Of a DNA stretch of 64,000 nt, positions 1-8,169 are shown piece by piece (the stretch's first letter is position 1; each line of letters opens with the position of its first letter). The notes below the pieces were generated by a model, which ran no database searches, was not told the origin of the DNA, and worked only from the letters and a program-made list of their open reading frames with translations. The position numbers and the translations under genes were made by a program. This DNA is from Rhodospirillales bacterium (lineage in GTDB: Bacteria > Pseudomonadota > Alphaproteobacteria > Rhodospirillales > Casp-alpha2): positions 1-64,000 of the forward strand of contig JAJFII010000032.1 of NCBI GenBank assembly GCA_021775095.1. The letters run 5' to 3'.

Positions 1-1
1 T

Positions 2-1075
2 GTCAGCCAGACCAAAAGCCGCGGCCTGCAGGCCTATATGCAGGTTCAGTCGGCGATCCCGCCCGGATATCGGGTGCAGTTCGGTGGTGCCCTTGCCGGC
101 GACCGCTCGCTGCTTCCAGATGGTTCTGAACACGAAGGACGGGTCGATAAAAATGCCAGCCTCGCCAGCCCACACGTCGTCGCCTATGGGTGTGCCTTGT
201 TAAAAGACCTCATTCAGACCTATCCAAATCTCGATGGCCTGCGGGTCGACTGGCCGGAATATCCGCCCTATACCTTCGACAGCCTGTTTTTTGATTTCAG
301 TGGCCACGCAAAAACCGCGGCCGAACGTCTGGGGTATGACTTCGAACGGATGCGGACCGATAGCCGCCGATTGCGTGATTTTCTGTTAGGCGAACTGAGG
401 GATCTCGACATCCTGACGGCGATTGACGGTCACACCTTAGACCGTTTTTGGGAACTGCTGGAGGCCTACCCCGGGGTGATTGATTTGCGTTCGTTCAAAG
501 GTGACCTGACGGTCGAACTGCTGAACGCCTACGCCAAGACCATTCGAGAGTGCTCCCGGGGCCAAATGGACTTTGTTGTTCAGGGGTTCCCGCCGCCCTG
601 GTCACAGGCATCGGGATTTGATGTCGAGAAAATCGCGCCGCTGGTCTCCGGTGTGGGAATTAAACTTTATACCATGCACTGGTCGATGATGGTGCGGGGG
701 TACGCCGACCGAATTCTCGCAGCCAACAGTAATTTGTCCGAGGGGGTTCTGCTCAAAGGGATATTCAGCCTTTTGGATATGCTTGATGAGGCACCGCCGG
801 CCCGCCTTGCCAACGTTGTTTACCCGGCCCCCGATCAGCCGCACCTGGCCGGCCTCGAGGCCCAGGCACGAAAAATTCTGGAAACCCGGAAACTGGCAGG
901 TGGTACGCCCGTTCACGTTTTCTCCCACGCCTATGGCCCGATGGATGACTATCGCAACCGCATGCAGGTTGCGTGGGAAACATCGGGCCATCGGATGGTG
1001 GTCAATCGATATGGATATTTGAGTAATGAAAAACTCGAGGTATTGGGGCAGGTGACAGGAGCCCAGGTGTCATGA
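2..1075 (+). CDS. Glycoside-hydrolase-like TIM-barrel protein, 5' end outside window
   Basis: The frame is open from base 2, and the residues ahead of the first ATG (base 38) read smoothly into the protein, so the true start lies upstream of the window. The visible part (about 357 residues) has a GLRVDWPEYPPY stretch near residue 65 and a later HVFSHAYGP stretch, like strand ends of a TIM-barrel glycosidase. I see no signal peptide because the N-terminus is missing. Its stop overlaps the sulfatase start by 4 bp (ATGA), so the two are translationally coupled, which suggests joint action on a sulfated carbohydrate. I cannot assign a GH family; the enzymatic role is inferred. Confidence 0.5.
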   Translation, partial: VSQTKSRGLQAYMQVQSAIPPGYRVQFGGALAGDRSLLPDGSEHEGRVDKNASLASPHVVAYGCALLKDLIQTYPNLDGLRVDWPEYPPYTFDSLFFDFSGHAKTAAERLGYDFERMRTDSRRLRDFLLGELRDLDILTAIDGHTLDRFWELLEAYPGVIDLRSFKGDLTVELLNAYAKTIRECSRGQMDFVVQGFPPPWSQASGFDVEKIAPLVSGVGIKLYTMHWSMMVRGYADRILAANSNLSEGVLLKGIFSLLDMLDEAPPARLANVVYPAPDQPHLAGLEAQARKILETRKLAGGTPVHVFSHAYGPMDDYRNRMQVAWETSGHRMVVNRYGYLSNEKLEVLGQVTGAQVS

Positions 1076-2556
1076 GCAAAAACCTCCAGCCTAATGTGCT
1101 TTTGATCATGGTTGACCAATGGCCCGGCCATCTGTTGGGGGTCGCCGGCCACCCGGTAATCGAAACCCCGTCCATTGATAATCTGGCGGCCCTGGGTGTG
1201 CGTTTCACTAATGCCTACTCGGAGTGTCCGATTTGTATTCCGGCCCGGCGCAGTGTTATGACCGGGACTTCGCCCCGCAGGCATGGCGACCGGGTGTTTC
1301 AACCCACGGCGCGTATGCCCGCTCTGCCAACCCTGGCCCAGAGTTTTCGGGATGCCGGTTATCAGGCCTTTGGCGTTGGCAAGTTACACGTGTACCCAGC
1401 CCGTGACCGCATTGGGTTTGACGATGTCCTGATTGCCGAGGAAGGACGCCCTCATCTGGGGGCCATCGACGACTATGACATTTATCTGGCGGAACAGGGA
1501 TATGCCGGACAACAGTTTATGCACGGCATGTGTAACAATGACTATGTGTGGCGTCCGTGGCACCTGCCGCAGGAAACCCATCAGACCAATTGGAAAGCCC
1601 GGGAAATGGCCAAAGTCATTAAACGCCGAGATCCGGGGCGGCCGTCGTTTTGGCATTTGTCTTATACCCATCCACATCCGCCCCTGGCCCCCCTGGCCGA
1701 TTATTTTGATCGTTATGCGCGTAAGGATATTCCCCTGGCGCGAACTTCCAACTGGTCGGCCGACGATGCCGGGCTGCCCTATCCCTTAAAAGGGCCACGC
1801 CACTATTGGCCGCGATTGGCGGGCCAGCAGTTGGCCGATGCCCGGCGCGCCTTTTATGCCCAATGTACCCACATTGACCATTCCCTGAGAGTTGTCATTG
1901 GCACCCTGCGCGAAGAGGGGCTGCTCAATGATACGATCATATGCCTGACTTCCGACCATGGTGACATGCTCGGGGATCATGGGTTGTACGCCAAACGGGC
2001 CCTGCTCGAAGGCTCAAATGCCATACCGATGATCCTGGTTGACCGGGTCGATGGCGATCATGTGAACTCGGGGACGACCGACCCACGGCTGGTGGGTCTG
2101 CAGGATGTGATGCCAACCTTGTTAACCATGGCCGGCGTCGATGTGCCCGCCTCGGTCGAAGGTCTGTCGATGACCGGGCCAGACAGGCGCGAGATCTTTT
2201 ACGGCGAATCCCTGGAGGGGGCAAAGGCCATGCGGATGGTTCGTGATGACCGCTTTAAACTGATTTGGTATCCCGCCGGAAATCGGCTGCAACTGTTCGA
2301 TTTGCATGAAGACCGCGGCGAAGTCGACGATTTGGCAGATGTCGCCATCCATGAAGAGACCCGCCGACGGCTCGAAAAGGAACTGATCAAACAGCTTTAC
2401 GGCCAGGATCTGGCCTACTTCGATGGCGACCAACTGATTGGCATGGACGCGCCGGAGTTCACCATTGAACCGAACCGGGGGTTCTCAGCGCAACGGGGGC
2501 TGCATTATCCAACACCGCCGCAAATAAACGCCGACAATCCGGTCGGCTCACCCTAG
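1072..2556 (+). CDS. Type I (formylglycine-dependent) sulfatase
   Basis: Hydrolyses sulfate esters, using a formylglycine made from a Cys in the C-x-P-x-R motif. The motif is present as C55-I-P-A-R59. The metal-site N-terminal strand LLIMVDQ (residues 10-16) and the alkaline-phosphatase-fold motif SDHGDMLGDHG (about residues 298-308) are also seen. The length (494 aa) is normal and there is no obvious signal peptide, so a cytoplasmic enzyme acting on an imported substrate is likely. It is coupled by ATGA overlap to the glycosidase-like gene and lies upstream of a TTT transporter. The substrate cannot be read from the sequence. No formylglycine-generating enzyme is encoded in the window. Confidence 0.9.
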   Translation: MSKNLQPNVLLIMVDQWPGHLLGVAGHPVIETPSIDNLAALGVRFTNAYSECPICIPARRSVMTGTSPRRHGDRVFQPTARMPALPTLAQSFRDAGYQAFGVGKLHVYPARDRIGFDDVLIAEEGRPHLGAIDDYDIYLAEQGYAGQQFMHGMCNNDYVWRPWHLPQETHQTNWKAREMAKVIKRRDPGRPSFWHLSYTHPHPPLAPLADYFDRYARKDIPLARTSNWSADDAGLPYPLKGPRHYWPRLAGQQLADARRAFYAQCTHIDHSLRVVIGTLREEGLLNDTIICLTSDHGDMLGDHGLYAKRALLEGSNAIPMILVDRVDGDHVNSGTTDPRLVGLQDVMPTLLTMAGVDVPASVEGLSMTGPDRREIFYGESLEGAKAMRMVRDDRFKLIWYPAGNRLQLFDLHEDRGEVDDLADVAIHEETRRRLEKELIKQLYGQDLAYFDGDQLIGMDAPEFTIEPNRGFSAQRGLHYPTPPQINADNPVGSP

Positions 2557-2569
2557 GGTCCTGACCCTA
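2554..2569 (+). terminator. Short dyad GGGTCCTGACCC at the sulfatase stop codon
   Basis: The stop codon TAG runs straight into a near-perfect dyad (TAGGGT, loop CCTG, ACCCTA). There is no T-run, so it is at most a weak terminator or mRNA 3' end stabiliser. The same 14 bases, GGGTCCTGACCCTA, recur at 45457-45470, again spanning a stop codon. Confidence 0.35.
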
Positions 2570-2719
2570 AGCCGGTGATCTCAATGGCGTAATAAGACGG
2601 GTGGAGGACGGAAAGCCGCAGCCGTGTAATAGAAAGAGAGGCAATCAAAAGGAGGAACGACAGCGACGATCGTGTGAGGTGTGTTTTTTGAAACTGTAAA
2701 AATTGAATAGGGAAGCATC

Positions 2720-3700
2720 ATGAAAAAATTACTGTTATCAGCAACTGTGGCGATGGCCGCATCATTGGGTTTGACGGCGGCTGCCGAAGCCGCATGGCCG
2801 GAAAAACCCATTAAACTGGTTGTGCCGTTTAAAGCCGGAGGTACGTCAGATCAAACGGGTCGTGTCTTCCAGGCGGCCATAAAGGAGAACAATTTACTCT
2901 CTCAGCCGATCACCATCGTTAATGTGGGTGGCCATTATTCCATTGGATCGCGCCAGGTTATGGAAGCCCCGGCCGACGGTTATAATTTTTTGTTGATCCA
3001 CATCGCGCTGATGGGCGGCGAGGGCAGTGGCGCCTTGAATTTTGGTTGGCGTGACTTCGAGCCCGTGGCGGCATCCGGTGAGTTCTGTTTATTTCCCATG
3101 GTCCGCAAGGATTCCGGGATCAATTCAGTGGAGGAGTTGTTAGCCGCCTCAAAGAGCAAACCCGACAGTTTGATTTTTGGTGCCAATTTGGGCGCGATCA
3201 ATCACTTGGCGGGGGTCATGCTGCAGGAAGTAAATCCGGGATCGAAATTCCGGTTTGTGCAAATCGGTGGCGGCACGGCTAACTACACCGCGCTGACCGG
3301 TGCGCAAACCAATGCCACCGTATTGTCGGGGGCAGAAGTCATCAAGTTCACCCGTATGCCCGATGGTTCCGAAAATCCGGAAGCCCAAATCAAACCTCTG
3401 GCTTATACGGGACCGGCCCGGTTCCCGCAGCTCAACCATTTGCCGACCATGAAAGAGCTCGGATATAACATGGAGTTCTGCATCAAGTCCTGGTGGTTTG
3501 CACCCAAGGGTACACCAAAGGAAGCGGTCGATGGATTTGCCGCCGCCATGGAAAAGGCAACCCAAACCGATCGTTACAAAAAGTTCCTGAGTTCGAAAGG
3601 TTTCGCCAACGTCTTTTTGAAGGGTGACGCCCTGCAGAAAGACCTGTCGGATACCTGGACGGCCATAGAGCCGGTCGCCATATTGGCGAAGAAAAAATAG
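2720..3700 (+). CDS. tctC: TTT-family periplasmic binding protein (TctC/Bug)
   Basis: Extracytoplasmic solute receptor of a tripartite tricarboxylate transporter, 326 aa. A clear Sec signal peptide (MKKLLLSATVAMAA..., cleavage near AEA-AWP) is followed by the family-typical W-P-x-K-P-I-K-L-V-V-P-F segment and an A-G-G-T-S-D loop that in Bug proteins contacts the ligand carboxylate. The start is supported by an AGGGAAG element just upstream of the ATG. tctB and tctA follow after an intergenic hairpin. The ligand is a carboxylate of unknown identity; the neighbouring UxaA-type enzyme suggests a sugar acid or sulfonated hydroxyacid. Confidence 0.9.
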   Translation: MKKLLLSATVAMAASLGLTAAAEAAWPEKPIKLVVPFKAGGTSDQTGRVFQAAIKENNLLSQPITIVNVGGHYSIGSRQVMEAPADGYNFLLIHIALMGGEGSGALNFGWRDFEPVAASGEFCLFPMVRKDSGINSVEELLAASKSKPDSLIFGANLGAINHLAGVMLQEVNPGSKFRFVQIGGGTANYTALTGAQTNATVLSGAEVIKFTRMPDGSENPEAQIKPLAYTGPARFPQLNHLPTMKELGYNMEFCIKSWWFAPKGTPKEAVDGFAAAMEKATQTDRYKKFLSSKGFANVFLKGDALQKDLSDTWTAIEPVAILAKKK

Positions 3701-3709
3701 TCTCCCAAG

Positions 3710-3742
3710 GGGGGTTGCGCCGCCCGGTAAGGCGCAGCCCCC
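3710..3742 (+). terminator. Strong intergenic hairpin between tctC and tctB
   Basis: GGGGTTGCGCC (3711-3721) pairs with GGCGCAGCCCC (3731-3741) around a 9-nt loop, and G3710-C3742 extends the stem to 12 bp. There is no T-run, so partial attenuation or protection of the binding-protein mRNA 3' end fits better than full termination. Confidence 0.55.
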
Positions 3743-3769
3743 ACCCTGCCACAAGGAATTGTCAGACCG

Positions 3770-4237
3770 ATGCAAACCAGACAAAAATATGAAATCGCCG
3801 TAAGTGGCCTGATGATCCTCATGTGTTTTGTCTTTTTGTGGGAATCCTGGGACCTGCCGCCGGGTACGTTTGAGCCGCTTGGCTCTGGCCCGGTTCCCCA
3901 GGCGACGGCGGCGATCATTATCCTTTGTTGTTTAATCACCATAAACACGGCCCGCCTTGAAGCGAAAAAAAGCAGTGTTGCTGAAGGCACCGGCGAACCG
4001 CTGAGCATCGGGTTTGCGGTTTTGATGGCTCTCGCTACTCTGGTTTTTGTTATTATTTTACATTTGCGAATAATGGCTTTTGCCTGGATGGCCGCGCTGT
4101 TTTTGACGGTGACGATCTGGGGCCTGGAAAACTTTAAGAAAAAGAAATTTTTGCCGGCGGTTATCACCGGCCTCATTGTCGGGTTCGCCGTTGAATACCT
4201 CTTTACCCAGGTATTTGTTGTCGACCTGCCGGTATAG
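3770..4237 (+). CDS. tctB: TTT-family small membrane subunit (TctB)
   Basis: A 155-aa protein with four hydrophobic segments (roughly residues 8-25, 41-60, 78-112 as two helices, and 125-150), the usual size and layout of the poorly conserved TctB subunit of tripartite tricarboxylate transporters. It sits between the binding protein and the large TctA permease, which is the standard gene order. The assignment rests mainly on topology and position. A Shine-Dalgarno-like AAGGA lies upstream of the ATG, at slightly long spacing. Confidence 0.85.
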   Translation: MQTRQKYEIAVSGLMILMCFVFLWESWDLPPGTFEPLGSGPVPQATAAIIILCCLITINTARLEAKKSSVAEGTGEPLSIGFAVLMALATLVFVIILHLRIMAFAWMAALFLTVTIWGLENFKKKKFLPAVITGLIVGFAVEYLFTQVFVVDLPV

Positions 4238-4249
4238 TGGATTAACTCG

Positions 4250-5761
4250 ATGGAATTAGCGGCACTCGGAACGGCAATCGGCCAGATTTTCACGCCTTAT
4301 ACGTTTTTAATGCTTTTTGTCGGCACCTCGCTCGGCATTGTCGTCGGCGCAATCCCCGGCATGACCGGGGCCATGTTAATTGCCCTGACCCTGCCGATCA
4401 CTTTTTATATGGATCCCTTCAACGCCATCATCCTTTTGATTTCCATGTACGTCGGGGCCATAAGCGGTGGTCTGATCACGGCGACCCTGTTGCGCATGCC
4501 GGGAACGCCCGCCGCCGTGATGACGACCTTTGATGGGTATCCCATGGCCCGCGCCGGCAAACCGGGCCGGGCTCTGGGACTGGGCATCACCGCGTCGTTT
4601 GTTGGCGGGCTGGTTTCCTGGGTGGCATTGCTGACCATAACCAAACCCCTGTCGATTATCGCGACGCGGTTTGGGCCGTTTGAATATTTTACCCTGATCA
4701 TGATGGCCATGGTGCTGATCGCCTCGGTCAGCGAAGGGTCTTTGGTCAAGGGCATCGCCGCCGGGTTCTTTGGCATGCTGATTTCCATGCCCGGCGTCGA
4801 TCCGGCGTCGGGCATGCCACGCCTGACATTCGATTATTATTTGCTCAATGGCGGGTTGAAGTTGTTGCCGGTGTTGATTGGTGTTTTCGCAGTCAGCCAG
4901 ATCATAAACGACGCCATGGATATGGGCCGGGTTACGGAACGAATATCGATGACCAGTAAGGGCATTCTGATGTCCCTGAAGGACCTGAGACTTCAGGCGG
5001 TCAATCTTATCCGGTCGTCGGTCATTGGCACAGGCGTCGGCATCCTGCCGGGGATTGGGGCGTCGATCGGCTCGGTGATTGCTTATACGGTCGCCAAAAA
5101 CACCTCAAAAACACCTGAGAAATTTGGCACCGGATCGGAAGAAGGCATTGTTGCCTCGGAAGCTGCAAATAATGCGACGGTGGGTGGCGCACTCATTCCG
5201 CTGATCGCCATGGGCATCCCGGGAAGTGTTATCGACGCGATCCTGATCGGTGCCTTGATGATCCATTCCATCCAACCGGGGCCAACCCTGTTTTTGACCA
5301 ACGCCGACATTGTCTGGGGCATGGTGGCGGCCTGTCTGCTGGCCAATATCCTGATGTATATTCTGATGACAAGTTCGGTCAAATACATTGCCGGTCTGAT
5401 GTATATGCCACGCAGTTTTGTTCTGCCGGTGGTCATGGTGTTTTGTGTTATCGGCTCCTTCGCCCTTAACAATACGATGTTTGATGTTTGGGTGATGTTG
5501 GGGTTTGGGGTAATCGGATTTTTGCTGGAGCGGGCCAAATATCCGTTGGGTCCGTTTGTCATCGGATTTGTGCTGGCGCCCCTGGCCGAAGAAAAATTGC
5601 GTTCAGGTTTGATGATGACCGCTGGCGATCCGTCGCCGATCCTGACCCGGCCGCTGCCGGCGTTATTTACCCTGGCGGCGATTGCGTTGTTGGTGTGGCC
5701 GCTCTATAGCGATTGGCGTAAAAAACGCCGGGCCGCCAATGCGGCTGAACCCGAGGGTTGA
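4250..5761 (+). CDS. tctA: TTT-family large permease (TctA)
   Basis: A 503-aa polytopic permease of the tripartite tricarboxylate transporter family. The two inverted-repeat signatures are visible: an N-terminal GxxxGxIPGMTGAM segment (about residues 26-42) and a second GTGVGILPGIGASIGS segment (about residues 258-273). The N-terminal half also has the GALSGGL-like Y-V-G-A-I-S-G-G stretch. It starts 12 bp after tctB and its stop overlaps the TTG that precedes the ATG of the next gene, so the transporter and the downstream dehydratase are one transcription unit. Confidence 0.93.
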   Translation: MELAALGTAIGQIFTPYTFLMLFVGTSLGIVVGAIPGMTGAMLIALTLPITFYMDPFNAIILLISMYVGAISGGLITATLLRMPGTPAAVMTTFDGYPMARAGKPGRALGLGITASFVGGLVSWVALLTITKPLSIIATRFGPFEYFTLIMMAMVLIASVSEGSLVKGIAAGFFGMLISMPGVDPASGMPRLTFDYYLLNGGLKLLPVLIGVFAVSQIINDAMDMGRVTERISMTSKGILMSLKDLRLQAVNLIRSSVIGTGVGILPGIGASIGSVIAYTVAKNTSKTPEKFGTGSEEGIVASEAANNATVGGALIPLIAMGIPGSVIDAILIGALMIHSIQPGPTLFLTNADIVWGMVAACLLANILMYILMTSSVKYIAGLMYMPRSFVLPVVMVFCVIGSFALNNTMFDVWVMLGFGVIGFLLERAKYPLGPFVIGFVLAPLAEEKLRSGLMMTAGDPSPILTRPLPALFTLAAIALLVWPLYSDWRKKRRAANAAEPEG

Positions 5762-5764
5762 TTG

Positions 5765-6937
5765 ATGGCAATAGGCCAGTTGAAAAATTTCCAGGGATAT
5801 CTGCGACCGGACGGACAGGTTGGTATTCGCAACGCACTGCTGGTGCTTTCGGCGACGGGTTTGACCGGTCCGACCGGGCGGCGCATCGCCGCCGCACTGC
5901 CCGGTGCGGTATCTGCCAGTATGCCCTATGACGGCGGCCTGTTGGGCGAAGACCGCGAAGCACAAATCAGGACTTTGATCGGTTTATGCATAAATCCAAA
6001 TATTGGTGCGGTTCTGCTCATTGGCGGCAATCCGCCGAAGGTCGAGCACCTGGCGGAACAGATTTCAAAAAGCGGCAAACCGCTTGTTGCAATCACCCTG
6101 GACGAATGTGAACACGATGCTCTGACCCTGACCGACCGGGGGTTACGTGCCGGCGCTCAATTGGCCATGGAAATCTCCCGGTACCGTCGCCAGCCCTGTC
6201 CCTTATCATCGCTTTTTCTCGGTTTGGAATGTGGGCGTTCGGACCCCAGTTCCGGTTTGGTATCCAATCCGCTTTTGGGATTGATGGCGGATCGCGTTGT
6301 CGCCGACGGCGGGCGTGCGGTGTTTGGTGAAACAACGGAATGGCTGGGGGCGGAGCACCTGCTGGCGAAACGCGGGGTCGATGATGCGGTGCAAAAGGCG
6401 ATCCTCGATGCGGTGCTTGACCATGAACGGCGGGCCATTGCTGCCGGCCTCGATCTGACGGGAGAAAACCCGGGCCCGACCAATATTGCCGGTGGCCTGT
6501 CGACCATCGAAGAAAAATCCATGGGCAATATCGCGAAAAGCGGCAGCCAGCCCATTCAGAGTGTTCTGGCCTATGCACAAGTGCCCGAGCATGCCGGCCT
6601 GCATGCCATGAAAGCGGCGACCTACGCACCGGAATCCATTACCGGATTTTCGGCGTCCGGTGCCAATCTGATTTTATTTACCACTGGGCAGGGCAACAGT
6701 TTTGTCAACGCCATCTCACCGACCATCAAAGTTAGTGCCAATCCGGACACCTTAAAACGCCTGCATCAACAAATCGATTTTAACTGCCATGATGTGTTTA
6801 CCGGCGACGAAAGCCTGGAACAGGCGGCGGTGCGGTTCCTCGATCTGATCCTCGACGTCGCTTCGGGCAGTAAAACCTGGGGCGAGGTCCTGGGCGAAGG
6901 CGAAGAAGTGGTTAGCCGGTTTGGAGCATCGCTATGA
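5765..6937 (+). CDS. UxaA-family dehydratase/lyase, large subunit
   Basis: Matches the C-terminal (large) domain of altronate dehydratase-type enzymes: an N-terminal Y-x-R-P-D-G-x-V-G-I-R-N element, an LGLECGRSDPSSG motif near residue 160 whose Cys is typical of the Fe-dependent family, and a C-terminal TTGQGNSF-x(6)-PTIKVSAN segment. The start was taken at the ATG, one codon after a TTG that overlaps the tctA stop. The small SAF-domain subunit follows with a 4-bp overlap. Split large and small subunits also occur in sulfolactate sulfo-lyase (SuyAB), so sugar-acid dehydration and C-S bond cleavage are both open. Confidence 0.8.
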   Translation: MAIGQLKNFQGYLRPDGQVGIRNALLVLSATGLTGPTGRRIAAALPGAVSASMPYDGGLLGEDREAQIRTLIGLCINPNIGAVLLIGGNPPKVEHLAEQISKSGKPLVAITLDECEHDALTLTDRGLRAGAQLAMEISRYRRQPCPLSSLFLGLECGRSDPSSGLVSNPLLGLMADRVVADGGRAVFGETTEWLGAEHLLAKRGVDDAVQKAILDAVLDHERRAIAAGLDLTGENPGPTNIAGGLSTIEEKSMGNIAKSGSQPIQSVLAYAQVPEHAGLHAMKAATYAPESITGFSASGANLILFTTGQGNSFVNAISPTIKVSANPDTLKRLHQQIDFNCHDVFTGDESLEQAAVRFLDLILDVASGSKTWGEVLGEGEEVVSRFGASL

Positions 6938-7236
6938 ATGATCCTTCGCGAAAAGGCCTGGACGCGGTTGTCCTCAATCCGCTTGATGAACTGGCGACGG
7001 CCCTTCGCCACCTGAAGGCTGGGGAAGTTGCCCGCTACCGATTGGGCGATCAGGTGTGTGAGTTGGCGATGACCACCGACGTGGCGCTGTGCCATAAATT
7101 TGCGGTCCGCCCGATTACAAGTGGCGAGCCCGTGCGCAAGTACGGAGAAGTCATCGGTGCGGCGACGTCAGATATTGCCGCTGGCGCCCATGCCCATGTT
7201 CACAACATTAAAAGTTTGCGGGCGCGCGCCGATTAA
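6934..7236 (+). CDS. UxaA-family SAF-domain small subunit
   Basis: A 100-aa protein matching the N-terminal SAF domain of altronate dehydratase-like enzymes. The central H-K-F-A (about residue 50) and I-x-x-G-E-P-V-R-K-Y-G-E-V-I-G stretch, ending in H-A-H-V-H-N, are family hallmarks. It overlaps the large subunit by 4 bp (ATGA), so a stoichiometric complex is likely. The order large-then-small reverses the domain order of fused UxaA and the usual order of split pairs. It is the last gene of the sulfatase-TTT operon. Confidence 0.8.
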   Translation: MNDPSRKGLDAVVLNPLDELATALRHLKAGEVARYRLGDQVCELAMTTDVALCHKFAVRPITSGEPVRKYGEVIGAATSDIAAGAHAHVHNIKSLRARAD

Positions 7237-7407
7237 CCGGCCGAATTAGATATCTGGTGTAGGCGTGCGCTGGTTCGACATCTGAAAAATGACCCGGAAA
7301 AAAATGGTATCAGTCGAACCGAGTCTTATAATCGGTCTCCGGTATGCCCTGTATGGTACGGCAAGGTTCATCAATTCTATTTGTAATCAGCATTTGATTT
7401 TACAATA

Positions 7408-8169
7408 TCATACATGAACACTCAGACTTGGCATTTCGTCCCAAGTGCGGCCTTTAAAGGTTCGTCCCGTACGTTTTTTATTGGTTCCGCCCCATTGTTT
7501 GAAAAAGAAGTGGACATCATACTGTTCACATTGATCAAAAATTTGATCAACCCAATTAGTATCAAGTTGTCTAGATTTAGGGCCGGACTCACCTCCAACA
7601 ATTGCCCAGTGGATGTTCGTTAAATTGATTTCGCCAACTGGGCCAATCAACGGCTCGAACGAAATAAAACGTACCGCCGCTTGACAGCGTTTTAATTCAG
7701 CTATGCGGTAAGTGACACGTTCATCTTCGACCGATGTTCCGAGCCAGACATTTTTGACAGCATGCTTATTTCTTTGCTTCAAGAATTCCGCCATGCGTTC
7801 AGGTTGTTTGGTCAGGATTTGAAACGTATGCAAATTGGCTTTTTCCATTGTTTGCCATACGCGTTCAACATACTCAAAAGGGATATTGTCTTGAAATAAG
7901 TCAGACATTGAATTGACAAATACCTTTCGGGGCTTTTTCCACTTCAAGGGAATATCCAATGTGTCTTCTAAAAGATGTGTTTCGCCTGTCCAAACATACC
8001 GATTCCCGCTTTTGCGTGTTGTGTTTCTATATGATCGATGGTCCATTGCCTGTAGACGAGCGGCCATTCGCATTGCGTAGCAATTAGTGCAGCCAGCAGA
8101 AAGTACTCGGCATCCTGATACAGGATTCCAAGTCGCATCCGTCCATTCAATATCAGACAATCCGGCCAT
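7408..8169 (-). CDS. DUF5131 (phage Gp37/Gp68-like) three-Cys-motif protein
   Basis: A 253-aa member of the Gp37/Gp68 family (DUF5131). The N-terminus has the family's W-T-D-A-T-W-N-P-V-S-G-C element, and the three cysteines lie as C20-x6-C27-x2-C30 (SAGCTNCYA). This resembles Fe-S/radical-SAM cysteine clusters but has non-standard spacing. A C-terminal G-R-T-W-D-E-M-P is also typical. The gene overlaps the end of tcmP by 17 bp, the usual pairing for the three-Cys partner family. It is noticeably AT-richer than its neighbours, which points to horizontal acquisition. The biochemical function is not established; a nucleic-acid-related or repair role is inferred from the SOS-type promoter. Confidence 0.8.
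   Translation of the reverse strand: MAGLSDIEWTDATWNPVSGCRVLSAGCTNCYAMRMAARLQAMDHRSYRNTTRKSGNRYVWTGETHLLEDTLDIPLKWKKPRKVFVNSMSDLFQDNIPFEYVERVWQTMEKANLHTFQILTKQPERMAEFLKQRNKHAVKNVWLGTSVEDERVTYRIAELKRCQAAVRFISFEPLIGPVGEINLTNIHWAIVGGESGPKSRQLDTNWVDQIFDQCEQYDVHFFFKQWGGTNKKRTGRTFKGRTWDEMPSLSVHV

Noticed and set aside
4405-5562. Long minus-strand frames inside tctA
   Set aside because: Antisense shadows of a highly conserved permease, with no independent evidence.
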